A stretch of 7,526 bases of DNA from an uncultured Pseudomonadales bacterium (GTDB taxonomy: Bacteria; Pseudomonadota; Gammaproteobacteria; Pseudomonadales; Porticoccaceae): contig CAJQJT010000095.1 in the NCBI GenBank assembly GCA_905478725.1, forward strand, positions 1-7,526, in the 5' to 3' direction. This document shows, in pieces, positions 6,270 to 7,526 of this stretch. Both the position numbers and the translations under genes were made by a program. The stretch's first letter is position 1; the number at the start of each line of letters is the position of its first letter. The notes beneath the pieces are model-generated. The model was not told where the DNA came from and did no database searches. It worked only from the letters and a program-made list of their open reading frames with translations.

Positions 6270-7526
6270 ATGAAACAGGCAACCCATCTAATTTACCCAA
6301 CCACCAATTTTAAGGCCATAGAACAGATCAGCCTTGAGCGCGGTGAAGGCTGTTATGTCTGGGATGATCAGGGCAATAAATACCTTGAGGGAATGGCTGG
6401 GCTCTGGTGCACGGCCTTGGGTTATGGCAACCAGGAAATTATCCAAGCTGCCACTGAGCAGATGAACAAATTGACCTTCAGTCATATGTTTGGCGGCAAG
6501 ACGCATTCAGTGGGCATCGAACTGGCGGACAAACTGGCTGAGATGATTCCCATGCAGGACGCGGTGCTGTCTTTCGGTAACTCCGGCAGTGATGCCAATG
6601 ACACCCATATTAAATTACTGCGCTACTACCATGAGGCGATCGGCAAGCCCGAGCGCCGTAAAATTATCGCCCGTGAACGCTCCTATCATGGTGTGACAAT
6701 TGCGTCCGCAGCGCTCACTGGATTGCCGGTGACGCAGGCGCACTTTGATTTGCCAGTAGATGCCCTGGGTATACTGCGCACCGATCATCCCCATTATTAT
6801 CGCGGCAAAATAGGCAATGAGAGCGAGGCTGAATTTGTTGAGCGCATTGTCGGCAATCTAGAGACAATGATATTAAAAGAGGGGCCAGAGACTATTGCCG
6901 CCTTTATCGCTGAGCCGATTACCGGTGCCAGCGGTGTTATTGTGCCACCCGCAGGCTATTACCAGAAGGTTCAGGCTGTCCTAAACAAGTACGACATTAT
7001 GTTCTGGGCCGACGAGGTGATCACAGGTTTTGGCCGCACCGGCAATGACTTCGGTTGTACGACGATGGGCATTGAATCACCGCATATGATGACCTTTGCC
7101 AAGCAGCTGTCGTCGGCCTATATGCCCATTAGTGCCTCGGCTATTCGTCGCGAGATGTATGACGCCATGATCGAACAGAGTGCCAATGCCGGCGCCTTTG
7201 GTCATGGTTACACCTACTCGGGTCATCCAGTCGCCTGTGCGGTGGCCCTAAAAACGTTGGAAATATACACCCGCGATAATATTTTTGAAAAAGCCGCTGT
7301 CACTGGTGAGTATCTGCAAAAGCGCCTGGCAGAATTCAGCGATCATCCGCTGGTCGGCGAAGTTCGTGGTATGGGTTTGATTGGTGCTATAGAGCTAGTC
7401 GCGAATAAAGAAACTGGTGAGCCTTTTGTTGGGGGTGCGGTGGGAGGCTATGCGCAAAAAGTTGCCCAGGATAATGGGTTACAGATTCGTGCAGTGGCAG
7501 GTTCGAGTCTGGGGTTCTGTCCGCCA
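6270..7526 (+). CDS. Class III omega-aminotransferase (partial, C-terminal end cut by the window)
   Basis: PLP-dependent fold-type I aminotransferase of the omega-amino acid/diamine group. The 419 visible residues contain the PLP phosphate-binding segment GNSGSDAN (103-110), Tyr139-His140 stacking on the cofactor, Asp248 in WADEVITGFGRTG, the Schiff-base Lys278 in TFAKQLSSAY, and FGHGYTYSGHP (310-320). The family is usually about 450-460 residues, so some 35-40 are missing. It most resembles pyruvate-dependent enzymes acting on putrescine, GABA or beta-alanine (SpuC-like). Next to a GabD-type dehydrogenase, the likely job is GABA or a similar amine plus pyruvate giving a semialdehyde plus alanine. 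AAAGGAG lies 7 nt before the ATG, and the gene follows gabD by 28 nt, so the pair is an operon. A small oddity is GSDAN where most relatives have GSEAN. Class is firm; the amino donor is not determinable here. Confidence 0.92.
   Translation, partial: MKQATHLIYPTTNFKAIEQISLERGEGCYVWDDQGNKYLEGMAGLWCTALGYGNQEIIQAATEQMNKLTFSHMFGGKTHSVGIELADKLAEMIPMQDAVLSFGNSGSDANDTHIKLLRYYHEAIGKPERRKIIARERSYHGVTIASAALTGLPVTQAHFDLPVDALGILRTDHPHYYRGKIGNESEAEFVERIVGNLETMILKEGPETIAAFIAEPITGASGVIVPPAGYYQKVQAVLNKYDIMFWADEVITGFGRTGNDFGCTTMGIESPHMMTFAKQLSSAYMPISASAIRREMYDAMIEQSANAGAFGHGYTYSGHPVACAVALKTLEIYTRDNIFEKAAVTGEYLQKRLAEFSDHPLVGEVRGMGLIGAIELVANKETGEPFVGGAVGGYAQKVAQDNGLQIRAVAGSSLGFCPP

Overview
This window looks like a chromosomal stretch of a gammaproteobacterium, probably an aquatic or marine one with moderate G+C. 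That is inferred from the gammaproteobacterial style of HslV/HslU and of the GabD-like dehydrogenase; I cannot name a genus. All seven protein genes are intact or cut only by the window edge. I see no rRNA, tRNA, insertion sequence, CRISPR array or phage gene.

Left part, minus strand (about 1-2060): the heat-shock protease operon hslV-hslU. HslV is the threonine peptidase and HslU its AAA+ unfoldase; HslU runs off the left edge only a few residues before its expected C-terminus. A good sigma-32-type promoter precedes hslV. The two genes are separated by an unusually long 143-nt spacer. It holds four 27-bp tandem repeats and two overlapping, mutually exclusive hairpins at the hslV stop codon. 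This spacer is the most unusual feature of the window.

Middle, minus strand (2155-4578): a two-gene unit made of a crotonase-fold protein that lacks one of the two classical hydratase glutamates, followed 26 nt later by a GST-fold protein with an extra C-terminal region of about 100 residues. Upstream of these, separated by 112 nt, is a DUF2459-type protein of unknown function.

Right part, plus strand (4784-7526): an operon read divergently from the DUF2459 gene. It encodes a GabD-type succinate-semialdehyde dehydrogenase, which starts at TTG, and a class III omega-aminotransferase that runs off the right edge. Together they fit transamination of GABA (or a related omega-amino compound such as putrescine) to a semialdehyde and its oxidation to a dicarboxylate such as succinate. 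The 205-bp divergent intergenic region carries three copies of a GGTWACC-type motif, one inside the spacer of a candidate promoter, suggesting an operator for a local regulator.

Most of the window is ordinary housekeeping and catabolic content. I do not see a clear new multi-gene system; the hslV-hslU spacer and the divergent promoter region are the best targets for a second look.
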